Below are positions 5,343 through 5,419 of a stretch of 5,419 nt of DNA, one piece after another; position 1 is the stretch's first letter; each line of letters opens with the position of its first letter. A program made the position numbers and the translations under genes. The stretch comes from Nitrososphaerales archaeon TH1177 (GTDB lineage: Archaea; Thermoproteota; Nitrososphaeria; Nitrososphaerales; Nitrososphaeraceae). The DNA lies in assembly GCA_014523515.1 (NCBI GenBank), contig JAATVJ010000130.1:1-5419 (forward strand), in the 5' to 3' direction. The notes under the pieces were generated by a model. The model saw only the letters and a program-made list of their open reading frames with translations, ran no database searches and was not told the DNA's origin.

Positions 5343-5419
5343 TTAATATCTACAGATTTTTAAACCTTGAGACATATTTTTTAATGGCTTTATGTCAGAT
5401 AATGACATGATGACTAAAA
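5343..5419 (-). CDS. Possible 3' tail of a minus-strand gene entering from the right
   Basis: This minus frame is open from the window edge to tandem stops (TAA at 5343-5345, then TAA at 5340-5342). It includes MSLSDIKPLKNMSQGLKI, beginning at an ATG at 5406-5408. The composition looks more protein-like than the surrounding intergenic DNA. It could be the last 25 or so codons of a gene upstream of the JAMM gene, a 21-codon micro-ORF, or chance. If it is a gene end, the JAMM gene starts only 30 bp downstream and could share its transcript, which would explain the lack of a clear JAMM promoter. The family cannot be named from this much. Confidence 0.25.
   Translation of the reverse strand, partial: LVIMSLSDIKPLKNMSQGLKICRY

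Noticed and set aside
5407..5419. ATGATGACTAAAA at the right end as the start of a plus-strand gene
   Set aside because: Only four codons are visible, with no clear promoter spacing, so it cannot be supported.
1..5419. Insertion sequences, transposase genes, CRISPR arrays, rRNA or tRNA genes
   Set aside because: No transposase motif, terminal inverted repeat pair with target duplication, repeat-spacer pattern or RNA gene signature was found in reading either strand.

Overview
The window looks like the chromosome of a low-G+C archaeon, most likely an ammonia-oxidising Nitrososphaeria (Thaumarchaeota) close to the soil Nitrososphaerales. This is inferred from four things: TATA-like boxes about 25 nt before start codons that have no leader, a Shine-Dalgarno site only before the internal operon gene, an archaeal JAMM protein, and a secreted TPR protein with PWNSKGWAL-type repeats. 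No database search was possible, so the lineage is a judgement. Coding and non-coding DNA are both very A+T-rich, and intergenic DNA is almost pure A/T.

Layout. Bases 1-568 hold no long gene. There may be a 3' gene tail at the left edge, a pair of overlapping micro-ORFs (the second with a CPFCGC zinc-knuckle motif), and an A/T-rich block with repeated ACTAAT/TAACAAA elements before a TATA box. Bases 569-3188 (+) encode two ABC permease subunits of the peptide/nickel (DppB/DppC) class, overlapping by 8 nt. The second carries an Asn-rich cytoplasmic tail and a roughly 210-residue extracellular insertion between its first and second membrane helices. Bases 3265-4227 (+) encode an exported or membrane-anchored six-TPR protein with its own promoter. 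Convergent to it on the minus strand are a 105-codon gene of unknown function (4414-4731) and a JAMM/MPN metalloprotease-like protein (4848-5312). A short minus-strand open tail at the right edge may be the end of another gene.

How they fit together. The two permeases should form one heterodimeric importer channel. The ATPases and the solute-binding protein it needs are not in this window. The TPR protein would act outside the membrane, on the same side as the permease insertion, but nothing beyond adjacency links them. The JAMM protein is a complete, probably active Zn-dependent isopeptidase/deubiquitinase-like enzyme. No ubiquitin-like substrate or E1 partner is visible. The least ordinary items are the large extracellular domain in the DppC-type subunit, the micro-ORF pair at 113-300, the unknown 105-codon gene and the missing ATG start of the JAMM gene. 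I do not see a complete new multi-gene system.
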